A DNA stretch of 64,000 bases from Lepidostoma basale (GCA_022606425.2 JAHDVF020001564.1:1550001-1614000); one strand, 5' to 3'; counted from the stretch's first letter, positions 32,623-43,357 are shown. The notes: a model not told the origin generated them from the letters alone. Translations and numbers: made by a program.

Positions 32623-33140
32623 AACTGATTTCTTGCTGGGTATGCTGGACTACCAATCATTGGAAATTAGACGAACTATCCATTTGGGTGTTAATTTTTT
32701 TCAACTGATTCGTGGTCGAATACATAACTCGGATATTTTGAATGACTTGACTTTGTTTGTCCCTGACAATTATCTGCGACAAAGGCAACATAGATTATTT
32801 CACCTGCCACTGTGTAAAACCAATCTACCTAAGGTAATGCCCGTGGGCAGGGCAATAATCCTTCTAAACCGCATCTCTTCGGATGTGGATATCTTCCACG
32901 ATAGTGAGGCTTCCCTCAGAAAGCATCTATCTCTTATATAATGTATAAAATTGAAATTTGCTTCTCGTTGACTTCTCATTGTTTCTGTATACCTAATTTT
33001 TTTAATTATCTTGTCTTTATGTTTATTGTTTATATTGTATTTTGTCTGTTTTAAATTTCACAATTGTGTCTTCTTCGTGTTTAAAATAGTTTTTTTTTTA
33101 TTCTATAGTCATAAATACAAAAAAAAAACATACAAAAAAC
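32622..33140 (+). mobile_element. LINE-J 3' end, second subfamily
   Basis: The open frame 32633-32941 (102 codons) reads MLGMLDYQSLEIRRTIHLGV, FVPDNYLRQRQHRLFHLPLC and PVGRAIILLNRISSDVDIFH, with a natural stop after LRKHLSLI. The UTR follows. Confidence 0.85.
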
Positions 33141-33142
33141 AT

Positions 33143-33204
33143 ATAAACATCACAGTGTAATCACTAAATCGCTTACGATTTAGTGATTACACTGTGATGT
33201 TTAT
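33143..33204. repeat. Perfect 29-bp inverted repeat, 4-nt loop
   Basis: Arms 33143-33171 and 33176-33204, loop CTTA. Outer part ATAAACATCACAGTG, inner part ATCACTAAATCG. It lies at the end of LINE-J and overlaps its TGTTTATGATT terminus. Confidence 0.85.
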
Positions 33205-33224
33205 GATTTTTTAATAATTAAGTT

Positions 33225-33972
33225 CTAGTGCCAACCCTCATGTATGGAAGTGAAGCTTGGAGCTGGCAAAAGAAGGATGAAATCAGGATGAATGCCGTAG
33301 AAATGAGATCACTAAGAAGAATGTGCGGGAAAACGTTGTATGATAGAATACCGAACGATGAAATAAGAAAGAAATGTAAGGCAGATGACTGCATCATGGA
33401 TAAAATTAAAAAAGGATCCCTGAGATGGTTTGGACATATGGAACGAATGGATGAGAGTAGAATGGTTAAAAAGTTGTACACAAGCAGCGTGAGTGGAAAA
33501 AGAAGCCGAGGACGACTGAGCAAAACATGGCATGACCAAATTAATCAATTGAAGACTACAGGGGAAAAACAAGGTATGTCAGTAGAATGTTAATTTGAAT
33601 AAATTGAGAATAAAGAAAATCAAAGTTTATACATTTCTTAGCAATTAGCAATCGATTATCTGGCCATAGTCGATGACACAGATGATTTTTGAATATGAAA
33701 ATTTTACTGTGGATAGATACGTACAAATGCCGCAAGATGGCATTATTACATTTATTTTGAATTTTAACTGACATTCCTTGTTTTTTCCCTGTAGTCTTTA
33801 ATCTTAACTCGGTCACATTCGAAGTCGGAAAAATCGACGTGCGTGCTTGGTACGATGTATGAATGTAGAGGAATCCCGAGAGGTATGCCAGGACAGAGCA
33901 TTGTGGTGATCCATCCTCTCTGCCTACCACTCCGGGGAAATGTCGTGATGGTTAGTTAGTTAGTTAGTTTAA
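33225..33972 (+). mobile_element. LINE-A2, interrupted by a MITE
   Basis: Frame 33228-33593 reads [60 protein letters not shown] and SSVSGKRSRGRLSKTWHDQI. It is cut by the MITE at 33550 and resumes at 33804 to a TTAG tail (33950-33970). Confidence 0.85.
33551..33799. mobile_element. 249-bp MITE, sister of the 20.2 kb copy
   Basis: Same terminal inverted repeats (GAAGACTACAGGGG). Flanks AATT 33547-33550 and AATC 33800-33803 fit a 4-bp TSD with one later change. Confidence 0.85.
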
Positions 33973-33984
33973 TAATAATAAATT

Positions 33985-34130
33985 GAATTGAAATAATCAG
34001 CCACACGGACCCGTCGTCGTGGAAGACCTCCTTAAAGATGGAAGGACAGCCGGGAATCCACCGCACAGAAGGAGCACCCCTTTGGAGAACAGACCACATA
34101 GGTCTACAACAAGTAAGAAGAAGAAGAAAA
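33985..34130 (+). mobile_element. LINE-D 3' end
   Basis: HTDPSSWKTSLKMEGQPGIH-like frame, then LENRPHRSTT and a GAAGAAGAAGA tail (34119-34129). Confidence 0.65.
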
Positions 34131-34134
34131 TTAT

Positions 34135-34450
34135 CGTCCTAATATTTCCTTCAGATTTTTTCTTTTGTTATTATAACAATAAGTATAAATAATGATTTAA
34201 TTTCTGTGTATCTGAATAGGAAAAAATCTCCCACATGCCAAAGATCTCACGGACATCCTCTACATGGCGTATAGGCCGACTAACTTAAATTGGCTAACTC
34301 AAAATTGCAAAATTGCGATTACAAATGGTTTCACATCTATTACGAGTATTTATGATTTACATTTTGATAAAGTTAAAAACGTTGTTTAAATGCGAAGGCA
34401 ACCATAAAACGTAATATTAATTTTATTTTATTTTACTTAAAATACTTAAT
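34135..34450. other. No feature recognised
   Basis: AT-rich; no element or frame supported. Confidence 0.3.
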
Positions 34451-34454
34451 AATA

Positions 34455-34957
34455 ATATTTTACCCTTATGTATGGAAGCGAAGCATGGAACTTGCAAAAG
34501 AAGGATGAAAGAAGAATAAATAAATGCAGAAATGAGATCTCTTAGACGAATGTATGGATACTCTGTGTATGATAGAGTGTCGAATGAAAACATAATAAAT
34601 AAATGCGGTGCGAATGATGGCGTTATGAACAAAATAATGAAAGGATCATTAAGGTTGTTTGGACAGATAGAAATAATGAATTAAGAAAGATTGGTAAAAA
34701 AATTATAGGTTAACGATGTAAATGGAACTAGAAATAGAGGAAGACCGAGGTAAACGTGGCACGATCAAATAAATCAAATATTGAATGTCGGCCATGTGAG
34801 GAGTCAGAGAAATCGAAGCGCGTGCATGACACGATGTATGAATGTTGAGGAATCGAGAAAAATATGTCAGGAAAGAAATGTGTGGCAGTCCATTCTTTCT
34901 GCCTACCCCTTCGGAGGGACGGCGTGATGGTTAATTAGTTAGTTAGTTAGTTACTTA
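34455..34957 (+). mobile_element. LINE-A
   Basis: From LMYGSEAWNLQKKDERRINK to SAYPFGGTA and a TTAG tail. Several stops and one shifted SECGAND block. Confidence 0.8.
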
Positions 34958-34972
34958 AAATTTTACAATATA

Positions 34973-36174
34973 ACTAACTAACTAACCATCACGCCGTCTC
35001 TCCAGAGGGGTAGGCAGAAAGAATGGAACACCACACTGTTCTGTCTTAACATACTTCTCTCACTTCCTCTACATTCATACACCTTGTCATGCACGCATGT
35101 CGCTTTCTCTGACTCCTCACGTGACCGACATTTAATATTTGATTGATTTGATAGTGCCACGTTTTCTTCGGCCTACCTCTATTTCTATCTCCGTTCACGC
35201 CGTTTACTTTCTTCACAATTCTGTTTTCACTCATTCTTTCCATGTGTCCAAACCATCTTAATGACCCTTTCATTATTTTGTTCATAACACCATCATTTGC
35301 ACCGCATTTACTTCTTATATTTTCATTCGACACTCTATCATACACAGAGTATCCACACATTCGTCTAAGAGATCTAATTTTTACTGCATTTATTCTACTT
35401 TTATCCTTCTTTTGCCATTTCCATGCTTCACTTCCATACATAAGGGTCGGCACAAGAACACCATTATGCACTGCCATCTTAGCTTTTTTGTATAGGTTTT
35501 TGTTTGCGATGACAACTTAAAATGCCCCATTTACTCGGTTGCCTGCCCCAACCCTTCTTTCAATATCCTTCTCCACCCTCCCATCCTTTGTAAACATACT
35601 TCCTAAATAAACAAATTCATCCACTTGTTCCAGATTTTCACCGTTTACACTAATGTTGCCGACTGACATACTTCCTTCTTTTTCGGAAAAACATTACCTT
35701 TGTTTTATTCACATTCATTATCAAATCGTATCGCTTGCATACCTCATACATACTAGACACCAGGGCTTGTAGTTCAAGCTCGTTTTCTGCAAGTAGCACA
35801 GCGTCGTTCGCATACAACAAACAGCTTACTGACACACCGTTAATTTTTGCACCTGCTTCCAACCCTTTCAGCTCTTTCATACACTTGTCCATATATAGAT
35901 TAAACAACCATGGAGACATTACACACCCCTGTTTGACACCTTTATTGATATCAAACCAGGCTGTAAGATCCCCGTTTACTCTGACACTAGCAGTGCTTTC
36001 CGTGTACAGCGATGTAATTGCCGTGATCAGTTTTATGCTTATTCCATATTCCGACAATATTTCCCACAGCTTACCTCTATCTACGCGATCATATGCCTTT
36101 TGCAAATCGACAAACGCACAGAAGAGTTTACGGTTTTTCGCCAGAAACTTCTCTGTCACAAATAACACTGTTAT
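34973..36174 (-). mobile_element. LINE-A, longest copy in the window
   Basis: Reversed (TTAG)n tail at 34975-34988, then the C-terminal domain (frame 35046-35477), then RT (frame 35650-36192). The 5' limit coincides with a hAT insertion at 36175. Stops and frameshifts separate the parts, so it is dead. Confidence 0.9.
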
Positions 36175-36192
36175 CAGCGGCGGTACTCCCAT
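35650..36192 (-). pseudogene. LINE-A reverse transcriptase open frame
   Basis: Motifs in order: FVTEKFLAKNRKLFCAFVDL, QKAYDRVDRGKLWEILSEYG, NKGVKQGCVMSPWLFNLYMD, CLLYANDAVLLAENELELQ, MNVNKTKVMFF. The first catalytic Asp of YADD is Asn here (YAND). The start Met and first residues derive from the adjoining hAT. Palm and fingers are present; the N-terminal endonuclease is absent. Confidence 0.8.
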
Positions 36193-36415
36193 AGAAGCCC
36201 AGAAGCCTGTCTTGCGTATGAATCAAAACCTCTTCTGGCTTACAGAGTTTCAGGTCGTGTGGCTTTTCCTCTTACGTCTGATGGGAACATTGCTAGAAGG
36301 TGTTTTGGTGGGTTGTTGGTTTATGCGGGGGCATGATTACTTAGATTTGGAGGTTTTCATTCAAAATTTCTTACGCAAGCCGGGCTTCTGGGCATCTATG
36401 GGAGTACCGCCACTG
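36175..36415. mobile_element. Non-autonomous hAT element, 241 bp
   Basis: Perfect 8-bp TSD ACTGTTAT at 36167-36174 and 36416-36423. Terminal inverted repeats start CAGYGGCGGTACTCCCATAG and extend about 45 bp with mismatches. No transposase; the reading frames across it are spurious. Confidence 0.9.
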
Positions 36416-36429
36416 ACTGTTATGTATCT

Positions 36430-36880
36430 ACAAAATAAAAATAAACAAATATAAGTGAAGTGAGAGGCGACCCCGGGAGAAGAGAAATAATTGCTCTCAA
36501 ACGTTATCTGATTCGCAATGGTCTTACTATAGTCGTGTGAGGGCATTGTTCAACGCGTGTTTTGTATTATACAAGACTTCGCTTTTGACGGTGAATATGA
36601 CTTAGCAGAATCCAAACCACTTAAGGATTCGGTGTTTACAAGAAGCTTTTCACAAATATTGGAGGATCATAAATATCAAATGTTGTGTTCGCTACAGTAT
36701 ACAGGGTGTGAGAAGTGGAGTATTACTCGTATATTCAATTCATAAACGTAATGAAAAATCTATATATTATTTCCTTTGACCATACAACTCTTGAAGAATT
36801 TTATTTGATATTGATGATATTTTTCGAAGCTTATCGATCCTACATCTTTTGTTCCCAGCAATCTGATTTGAAACCTAGCC
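36430..36880. other. No feature recognised
   Basis: Short frames only. The upstream part of LINE-A does not resume after the hAT. Confidence 0.3.
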
Positions 36881-36884
36881 AGAT

Positions 36885-37295
36885 CATGATAAAATGCTAT
36901 GTGTGGTCTGTTTTATTGTATTGATGTGAAACGTGGACCTTAAAAGTCAACTCAATAAATAGACTGGAAGCATTTGAAACGTGGCTCTATCGCCGAATGC
37001 TCAGAATTCCCTGGGCAGGCATGGTTACCGATACCAATAACTGAGGCGACCTAGAGTTGACAAGAAGCTATTGTCAACTATCAAGGTTCTGAAGATTTCA
37101 CATCTGGGTCATGTACCGCGTGGGAAAAAGTGCCACCTTCTCCAACTGATATTGGAGGGGAAAATTGAGGGACATTGAGGACCCGGTAAGAGACAGATGT
37201 CCTGGAACATCTCCTGAGCTATTCCGAGCGGGACAAGGACAGGTGATCGCCAACGTTGAGGGGACCCCGCAGGGCACTTGAAGAAGAAGAAGAAG
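36885..37295 (+). mobile_element. LINE-E 3' end
   Basis: CYVWSVLLY, then a stop in place of Gly-Cys, ETWTLKVNSINRLEAFETWL, RRMLRIPWAG, ISHLGHVPRG and a GAAGAAGAAGAAG tail (37270-37283). Decayed relative to 57.1 kb. Confidence 0.75.
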
Positions 37296-37379
37296 CCAGA
37301 TCAGCCTGAACATTGTACATAATGCGTATATCTTGTCTAGGCCTTCCTAGAGGCCTTATTGTGTTCTCCTTTGCCTTCT

Positions 37380-37780
37380 AACGACATCTTCAATCTCGCA
37401 TATTTCGCTTATTCTAATGTATCATTCTTTGTTCGGTCACGCAGAGTCTTGCCAGATATGTTCCTGTCTGTCATTATTTCAGACATTATGAGCACGTTTT
37501 GGTGGGCTATCCTGGGATGATGATGTCCAGCCATCTTTCCATCTCTTTGACGACTTTCCTGGTAATAATCATTTGCTGCTTGGGTTTTCATCTTTAATAT
37601 TTTTTTGCAATTATTCTTGTATTTTCCACGCGGTCCACGTGGTCTCTCCAAAAGCGCCTTCTGCTTCTTCCCCATTTCACTATGTCCTCAACACCACAGA
37701 CAGACCTTATCGTTTCATTTCTGATCCGATCTCTGAGGATTTCACCTGCGATGGAGCTTAGGGTTCGCATTTCTGCTACT
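37380..37780 (-). mobile_element. LINE-D-like fragment
   Basis: Minus strand reads SEIMTDRNISGKTLRDRTKN and, at higher coordinates, EIGHKIRNERIRSVCGVED-like coding. It shares the ISGKTL.. block with the 62.6 kb copy. Confidence 0.6.
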
Positions 37781-37927
37781 AACTATTTGTGATCCAAAAA
37801 CCTTAAAAAGGTCATCATAATATTATTTATTGTTTTTTTTAACAATGATCTTAAACTCCATATTAAATAATTAAAACGAATGAAAACTTCTGCGTGCTAG
37901 AAGTTTTGATATTTTAAAAATCTATAT

Positions 37928-37973
37928 AATATCACTGAGGAAGGGCTGTGTCGTCCAAAACAGATTTGATATT
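37928..37973 (+). ncRNA. Hammerhead, tandem unit 1 (G12 lost)
   Basis: Stem I AATATCA 37928-37934 with TGATATT 37967-37973. Core CTGAGGA 37935-37941. Stem II GGGC/GTCC region, then AAAA instead of GAAA at 37957-37960. The G12 change should inactivate it. Confidence 0.6.
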
Positions 37974-38029
37974 TAATTTTAATTTATTTAAAAAGTGAGT
38001 GCTGTATACAAAGTACACAAAAAAAGAAA

Positions 38030-38102
38030 AAAATATATAAAATTGTTTACAAATATGGTCAGTTTTGACAGATGTTATATAATCTATCAAAACTGATCAG
38101 AA
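38030..38102. repeat. Inverted repeat between tandem hammerheads
   Basis: Arms about 38037-38072 and 38073-38117 (TAAAATTGTTTACAA and its complement, TCAGTTTTGA and its complement) with small bulges. Repeat lies between the two hammerhead units. Confidence 0.6.
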
Positions 38103-38138
38103 TTGTAAACAATTTTATAATATTTTAAATAATTATAT

Positions 38139-38184
38139 AATATCACTGATGAAGGGCTGGTTAGTCCGAAACATATTTGATATT
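38139..38184 (+). ncRNA. Hammerhead, tandem unit 2
   Basis: Stem I AATATCA 38139-38145 with TGATATT 38178-38184 (7 bp). Core CTGATGA 38146-38152. Stem II GGGCT 38154-38158 with AGTCC 38163-38167. GAAA 38168-38171, stem III ACATAT with one mismatch, H17 T38177. It lies 211 bp from unit 1 in the same orientation. Confidence 0.7.
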
Positions 38185-38239
38185 TAATTTTGATTTTATT
38201 TATTTAATAAATGTGAGTGTTGTATACAAAGCATACAAA

Positions 38240-38765
38240 AAAAGAAACATTAATACTTATATCTTTACTAGTTCTAGGGATGCCATTTTGGCCTTTGATA
38301 AAATAGTTTACCGTTGCTTTCTACAATTCCATGTAATTCGGCATTTATACTAAACTAAAAACGTTCCGATATAAATATTTTGGACAGAGTATAAATATGC
38401 AAAAGTGCCAAAAAAGGTAAAATAACCGATGCATAAATCTGCTAACTCATTTGAAAATACGTTCTCAGGGGCGAAGTGACTTAAAGTTCTGAATATGAGT
38501 TACGCCACTGGGCGCGAGGTTTACCGGGGTGAATTTATTTTTCTTCGAGTCTGAGTAGCGCTTCAGTCACTGTTAGTGAATTTGGATCAGTGGCGGCCTG
38601 TGGTGAAAGACAAAAAAAATTATCGCCACAATGATCATTTTTAAATTGAGTTCGAATAAAAACTACTCTGAGCTATAAAAACATAATTTGGTAACATTAT
38701 TCTAATTTATATGTTCTACGCTGAGTTCCCAACTACGCCAACTGTCCCTTGAGAGTACGTGTCCT
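38240..38765. other. Unassigned; hAT-like word at 38589
   Basis: CAGTGGCGGCCTGTGG at 38589 looks like a hAT end. No partner end or TSD was found, so no element is called. Confidence 0.25.
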
Positions 38766-38767
38766 TG

Positions 38768-38965
38768 TCTTATGCATTTTTAAACAACGTCTCGACTGTT
38801 TATAACTGACTTCTTATTCCTTTTTGTAGATCTATGTGGTCTCTTCTTCAGAGGGTTGCTTTTCCTGTGAGGTGGATTCCAGCTGTTTTTCCATCTTTTA
38901 GGAGTCTTCCACGAGTCCTGTGAGTCTGGTGGTGTCCATTCTTTGGACCTGACCGTAAGGCCGGC
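38768..38965 (-). mobile_element. LINE-D 3' fragment
   Basis: Minus frame 38780-38968: RSKEWTPPDSQDSWKTPKRW then NPLKKRPHRSTKRNK. No reversed GAAGAA tail survives. Confidence 0.6.
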
Positions 38966-39144
38966 CATACACGTAGAGGTGTACCGCAGAGGTTTACCAA
39001 CTATATTTTCTATAAAGCTGCCCAGCCTAGTCCAATTCTTCTTTTTGGCTCTGCAGTTTGGTTATCTCGGTCCAATCGAATATTGTGTCCCAGGTATGTA
39101 CGAGTATATTCTTGGACATTCTCAATTTCATCCACGTTGACGTC

Positions 39145-39185
39145 CGTCCCAATACGAAACTAGTTAGCATCAATTATAATAACCA
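39145..39185 (+). other. Hammerhead 3' half, ACTAGT type
   Basis: CGAAACTAGTTAGCATCAAT then TATAATAACCAT, matching the 3' half of the 14.5 kb hammerhead. The 5' core is absent. Confidence 0.5.
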
Positions 39186-39219
39186 TACGGTTTTATTATT
39201 TTATATTTATAAGTTTTAA

Positions 39220-39848
39220 ACTAACTAACCATCACGCCGTCTCCCCGGAGGGGTAGGCAGGAAGAATGGGGCGCAACACTGTTCTGTCCTGACACACTTC
39301 TCTCGCTTCCTCTACATTCATACATTATGTCATGCACGCACGTCGATTTCTCCGACTCCTCACGTGACCGACATTTAATATTTGATCGATTTGATCGTGC
39401 CACGTTTTCGGTCTTCCTCTATTTCTAGCTCCGTTCACATCGTTTACATATAACTTCTTCACCATTCTGTCTTCACTCATTCTTTCCATGTGTCCAAACC
39501 ATCTTAACCACCCTTTCATTATTTTGTTCATAACACTTTCATTCCCACCGCATTCACTTCTTATACCTGCATTTGAAACTCTATCATATACAGATTTACC
39601 ACACATTCGTCTTAGAGATCTCATTTTTATTGCATTTATTCTAATTTCATTTTCATTAATTTAATTTACATTTTCATTTTTAATTTATTTTGATAAAAAT
39701 CACAAACATTACAGACATACAATTCCAGATCGTTTGAATTTCATCCTTCTTTTGCCAGTTCTATGCTTCACTTCCATACATAAGGGTCGAAACAAGAACA
39801 CCATTATGCACTGCCATCTTAGCTTTTTTGACAACTTTAAGTTTTAAA
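39220..39848 (-). mobile_element. LINE-A, interrupted by an 86-bp insertion
   Basis: Reversed tail at 39221-39230. Minus frame 39325-39624 reads MRSLRRMCGKSVYDRVSNAG, SVMNKIMKGWLRWFGHMERM and NGARNRGRPKTWHDQIDQIL. It resumes at 39745 with QKKDE/EA.NWQ and NGVLVSTLMYGS. Confidence 0.8.
39651..39736 (-). mobile_element. 86-bp retroposon scrap with 8-bp TSD
   Basis: TSD AATTTCAT at 39643-39650 and 39737-39744. T-rich left side, i.e. an A-rich 3' tail on the minus strand. No family recognised. Confidence 0.6.
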
Positions 39849-39849
39849 G

Positions 39850-40235
39850 TTATTAAATAAAATATTATGTCGTCACTGCTCATCCCCTGGTTGCAATACA
39901 TAAATATACTTTTCCCATTTCCCGGTCAGGGGTGAATTTATGAGTTGGCTACCGATGATTAACGATCTAGCTCGAGGTGACTTTGCGGTGCGATTACTGC
40001 CCTCAACCCCTATCTTTACATACGGCAACACTCTTCTAATGCGCGTATATCATATATCAAAACACCCCACCCTTGGAACATAATGGACCACATAGGTACA
40101 CGATACACTCAATAAGAGTTTATCTCGTTAGAGATATCTATATGCTTGCATCTCAGCAATATTGTTTACATTTTGTTTCAGAAATATTAAACACCCCCAT
40201 CTGATTAACAACTTAACAACCATGAATAAGCATGG
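39850..40235. other. Unassigned stretch
   Basis: No recognised element or frame. Confidence 0.3.
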
Positions 40236-40239
40236 CCGA

Positions 40240-40357
40240 ACGGATAGTGTGACGTCGAAAGAAGTGAATGGAGATTTAAAAATAGTTATTGGATACAAGA
40301 ATATATCAATGAAAGCGAAAATCGCCGTTCACAGTGGAGTTCTGGTCCCAACCCTAA
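40240..40357 (+). mobile_element. LINE-A1 fragment
   Basis: KEVNGDLKIVIGYKNISMKA, then KIAVHSGVLVPTL. Cut by a TTTATTTATTTATT run. Confidence 0.6.
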
Positions 40358-40520
40358 TTTATTTATTTATTTATTCATTTACAAATGAGACATAACAAAC
40401 GATAAAACATTTAGGCGACTCATTTGGACACAAAACGGTATTGTAAAGATAAAAAAACAAAACAACATGAGACCAAAAAAATCATTTAATACATATCAGA
40501 AGGAATCCAAATATGTCGAC

Positions 40521-40584
40521 GTCAGTGAGGCAGTATTCTTTCCAGAGTTTGCAATATTTTTTTTATGAATACTGCCTCACTGAC
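40521..40584. repeat. 64-bp hairpin, perfect 18-bp arms
   Basis: Arms GTCAGTGAGGCAGTATTC 40521-40538 and its complement 40567-40584. Loop 28 nt. No clear TSD. Confidence 0.8.
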
Positions 40585-40589
40585 ACTGA

Positions 40590-41332
40590 AAATGTCCAAA
40601 TACGAGATGATTATGTATTTGTAATGATTTTGGAAAAAAATAAAATCTTGACAGTCTGCAACATTAGCGTGAATGGTGAAAATTTGGAGCAAGTAGATGA
40701 GTTCGTGTATTTGGGTAGTATGTTTACAAAAGATGGGCGAGTGGAGAGGGATATTGAAAGAAGGGTAGGGGCAGGCAACAAAGTGAATGGTGCACTTAAA
40801 GTTGTCATCGCAAACAAAAACCTATCTAGAAAAGGTAAAATGGCAGTGCCCAATGGTGTTCTTAAACCGATGCTTATGTATAACTGGCAAAAGAAGGATG
40901 AAAGTAGAATAAATGCAGTAGAAATGAGATCACTTAGAAGAATGTGAGGATACTCTGTGTATGATAGTGTCGAATGAAAATATAAGAAGTGAATGCGGTG
41001 CGAATGATGGTGTTATAAACAAAATAATGAAAGGATCATTAAGATGGTTTGGACACATGGAATGAATGAATGAAGAAAGATTGGTAAAAAAAAGTATATG
41101 TTAACGATGTAAATGGAACTAGAAATAGAGGAAGACTGAGGAAAACGTGGTACGATCAAATAAATCAAATGTTGAATGTCGGCCAGTTGAGGAGTCAAAG
41201 AAATCGATGCGCGTGCATGACACGATGTATGAATGTTGAGGAAATGTCAGGAAAGAAAAGTGTGGCAGTCCATTCTTTCTGCCTTCCCCTTCGGGGAGAC
41301 GGCGTGCTGGTTAGTTAGTTAGTTAGTTTTAC
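40590..41332 (+). mobile_element. LINE-A
   Basis: Frame 40513-40947 covers TVCNISVNGENLEQVDEFVY, GSMFTKDGRVERDIERRVGA and NAVEMRSLRRM, then a stop. The C-terminal block continues with shifts to SAFPFGETA and the TTAG tail at 41308-41328. Confidence 0.85.
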
Positions 41333-41334
41333 AA

Positions 41335-41735
41335 TCGAAAAAAAAAATCCAATCGTTAAACTCCTTATCGGGAAACGCAGAATCGTAAAACACCTGTTTG
41401 TAAAGCTCCTAATCGTAAAATATTCTACAATTTAACATATTTAATTTGGAGTATATAACATAATATTGTTGAAGAAACAATATGTTATTCGCTATTATAT
41501 AAATTTAGCTCCCACCTCGAATTGACATTTATTAGTTTACATTACTTATGATCCATCAATCATTTATGTCAATTTGGTATTCATTCGATTGAATGCGATA
41601 GCAGTCAGCCCAAGTAATGGAAATTTCCGGCTCTCGGTAAATCATATCTAACAACAAACTAAGCATATATCTATATACAAATCTAATACCACATGGTAAT
41701 TAAATTTGCATACATGCATGCGTGGAATTAACAAT
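41335..41735. other. Unassigned AT-rich stretch
   Basis: Contains four spaced AATCGTAAA words at 41342-41430. No known element. Confidence 0.3.
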
Positions 41736-41740
41736 ATTTC

Positions 41741-41781
41741 ACATGACGGCACTGCATTTACTCAATGCAGTGCCGTCATGT
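41741..41781. repeat. Hairpin, perfect 18-bp arms
   Basis: ACATGACGGCACTGCATT 41741-41758 and its complement 41764-41781, loop TACTC. It abuts a reversed LINE-A tail. Confidence 0.85.
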
Positions 41782-41872
41782 AACTAACTAACTAATCATC
41801 ACACCATCAGCATCATACTGATCTGTCCTTACATACCTCGCGAATTTCCTTTACATTCATACATCGTTGTCT
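41782..41872 (-). mobile_element. LINE-A tail scrap
   Basis: Reversed TTAG tail, then a damaged SAYPFGETA-to-CMNVE region, about 90 bp. Confidence 0.6.
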
Positions 41873-41877
41873 TTATT

Positions 41878-42525
41878 GAGTTAGTATGTTTACAAGAGAT
41901 GGGAGAGTGGAGAGGGATATTGAAAGAAGGGTTGGGGCAGGCAACAAAGTGAATATAGCACTTAAAGTTGTCATCGCAAACAAAAACCTATCCAAAAAAG
42001 CTAGAATGGCAGTGCACAATGGTGTTCTTCTATCGACCCTTATGTATGGAAGCGAAGCATGGAACTGGCAAAGGAAGGATGAAAGTAGAATAAATGCAGT
42101 AGAAATGAGATCTCTTAGACGAATGTGTGGATATTCTGTGTATGATAGAGTGTCGAATGAAAATATAAGAAGTGAATGTGGTGCGAATGATGGTGTCATG
42201 AACAAAATAACGAAAGGATCATTTAGATGGTTTGGACATATGGAAAGAATGAATGAAGAAAGAATGGTAAAAAGTTATATGTTAATGATGTAAATGATAC
42301 CAGAAATAGAGGAAGACCGAGGAAAACGTGGCACGATCAAATAAATCAAATATTGAATGTCGGCCATGTGAGGAGTCAAAGAAATCGACGCGCGTGCATG
42401 ACACGATGTATGAATGTTGAGGAAGCGAGAGAAATATGTCAGGAAAGAAAGGTGTGGCAGTACATTCTTTCTGCCTACCCCTTCGGGGAGACGGCGTGAT
42501 GGTTAGTTATTTAGTTAGTTAGTTC
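41878..42525 (+). mobile_element. LINE-A
   Basis: Frame 41886-42293: MFTRDGRVERDIERRVGAGN, KKARMAVHNGVLLSTLMYGS, CGYSVYDRVSNENIRSECGA. A frameshift after MVKSYM; then RNRGRPRKTWHDQINQ to SAYPFGETA and the TTAG tail. Very close to the 22.2 kb copy. Confidence 0.9.
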
Positions 42526-42527
42526 GT

Positions 42528-42735
42528 ACATCGTAAAATGGACGCTTGTTGACTTTTCCGAATTCGAATGTGACCGCCAGTTAATATTTGATTAATTTGG
42601 CAATGCCATGCTTTCCTTGGTCTTCCACAACTTCTCTTTACACTTATGTTGTTTTTATGCAACATTTTAACCATTCTTATCTCGTCCATTCGTTTCATAT
42701 GTCCAAACCATTAAAGGGATTTTTTTAATTTTACC
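42528..42735 (-). mobile_element. LINE-A2 fragment
   Basis: Minus strand: decayed KIKKIPLMVWTYETNGRDKN and a K.WQDIN/QININWRSHSN-like block. No tail. Confidence 0.55.
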
Positions 42736-42737
42736 AT

Positions 42738-43312
42738 TTGCCAAAATGAGCCGAGTGTCAGTAAGCGGTCTCTTGTATGCGAATGACGCTGTCCTACTTG
42801 CAGACAACAAGCATGAACTACAAGTCCTGGTGAATAGCATGTATGAGCTATGCGTGCGAAATGATCCGATGATGAATGTGAATAAGTCCAAGGTAATGAT
42901 TTTTGAAAAAGAAGAAATCATGACAGTCTGCAACATTACCGTGAATGGTAAAAATTTGGAGCAAGTAGACGAGTTCGTGTATTTGGGTAGTATGTTCATA
43001 AAAGATGGGCGAGTGGAGAAGGATATTGAAAGAAGGGTTGTGTCAAGCAACAAAGTGAATTGTGCACTTAAAGTTGTCATTGCAAACAAAAACCGATCCA
43101 AAAAAGCTAAAATAGCAGTGCCCAATGGTGTTCTTGTACCGACCCTTATGTATGGAAGCGAATCATTGAACTGGCAAAAGAAGGATGAAAGTAGAAGAAA
43201 TGAGATCTCTGTATGAACGTGCAGGCATCTAGAGGGGTGTGCCGAGATAGAGTAGTGTGGCGGAACATTCTCTCTACCTTCCCTTTTGAGAGACGCCGTG
43301 ATGGTTTGTTGT
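42738..43312 (+). mobile_element. LINE-A RT end joined to an A1 tail
   Basis: Frame 42746-43216: MSRVSVSGLLYANDAVLLAD (YAND, not YADD), MNVNKSKVMIFEKEE, FVYLGSMFIKDGRVEKDIER, KKAKIAVPNGVLVPTLMYGS. From 43218 the sequence is the A1 tail, ending TTTGTTGTTG. An internal deletion joins them. Confidence 0.8.
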
Positions 43313-43357
43313 TGTACATGTATTGAAATAATTTCAATCATACCGATTGCTTATGTT

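Noticed and set aside
34935..34958. (TTAG)n runs as insect telomere repeats
   Set aside because: The unit is TTAG, four bases, at the 3' end of LINE-A copies. The insect telomere unit is TTAGG, and the runs are under 25 bp and interspersed.
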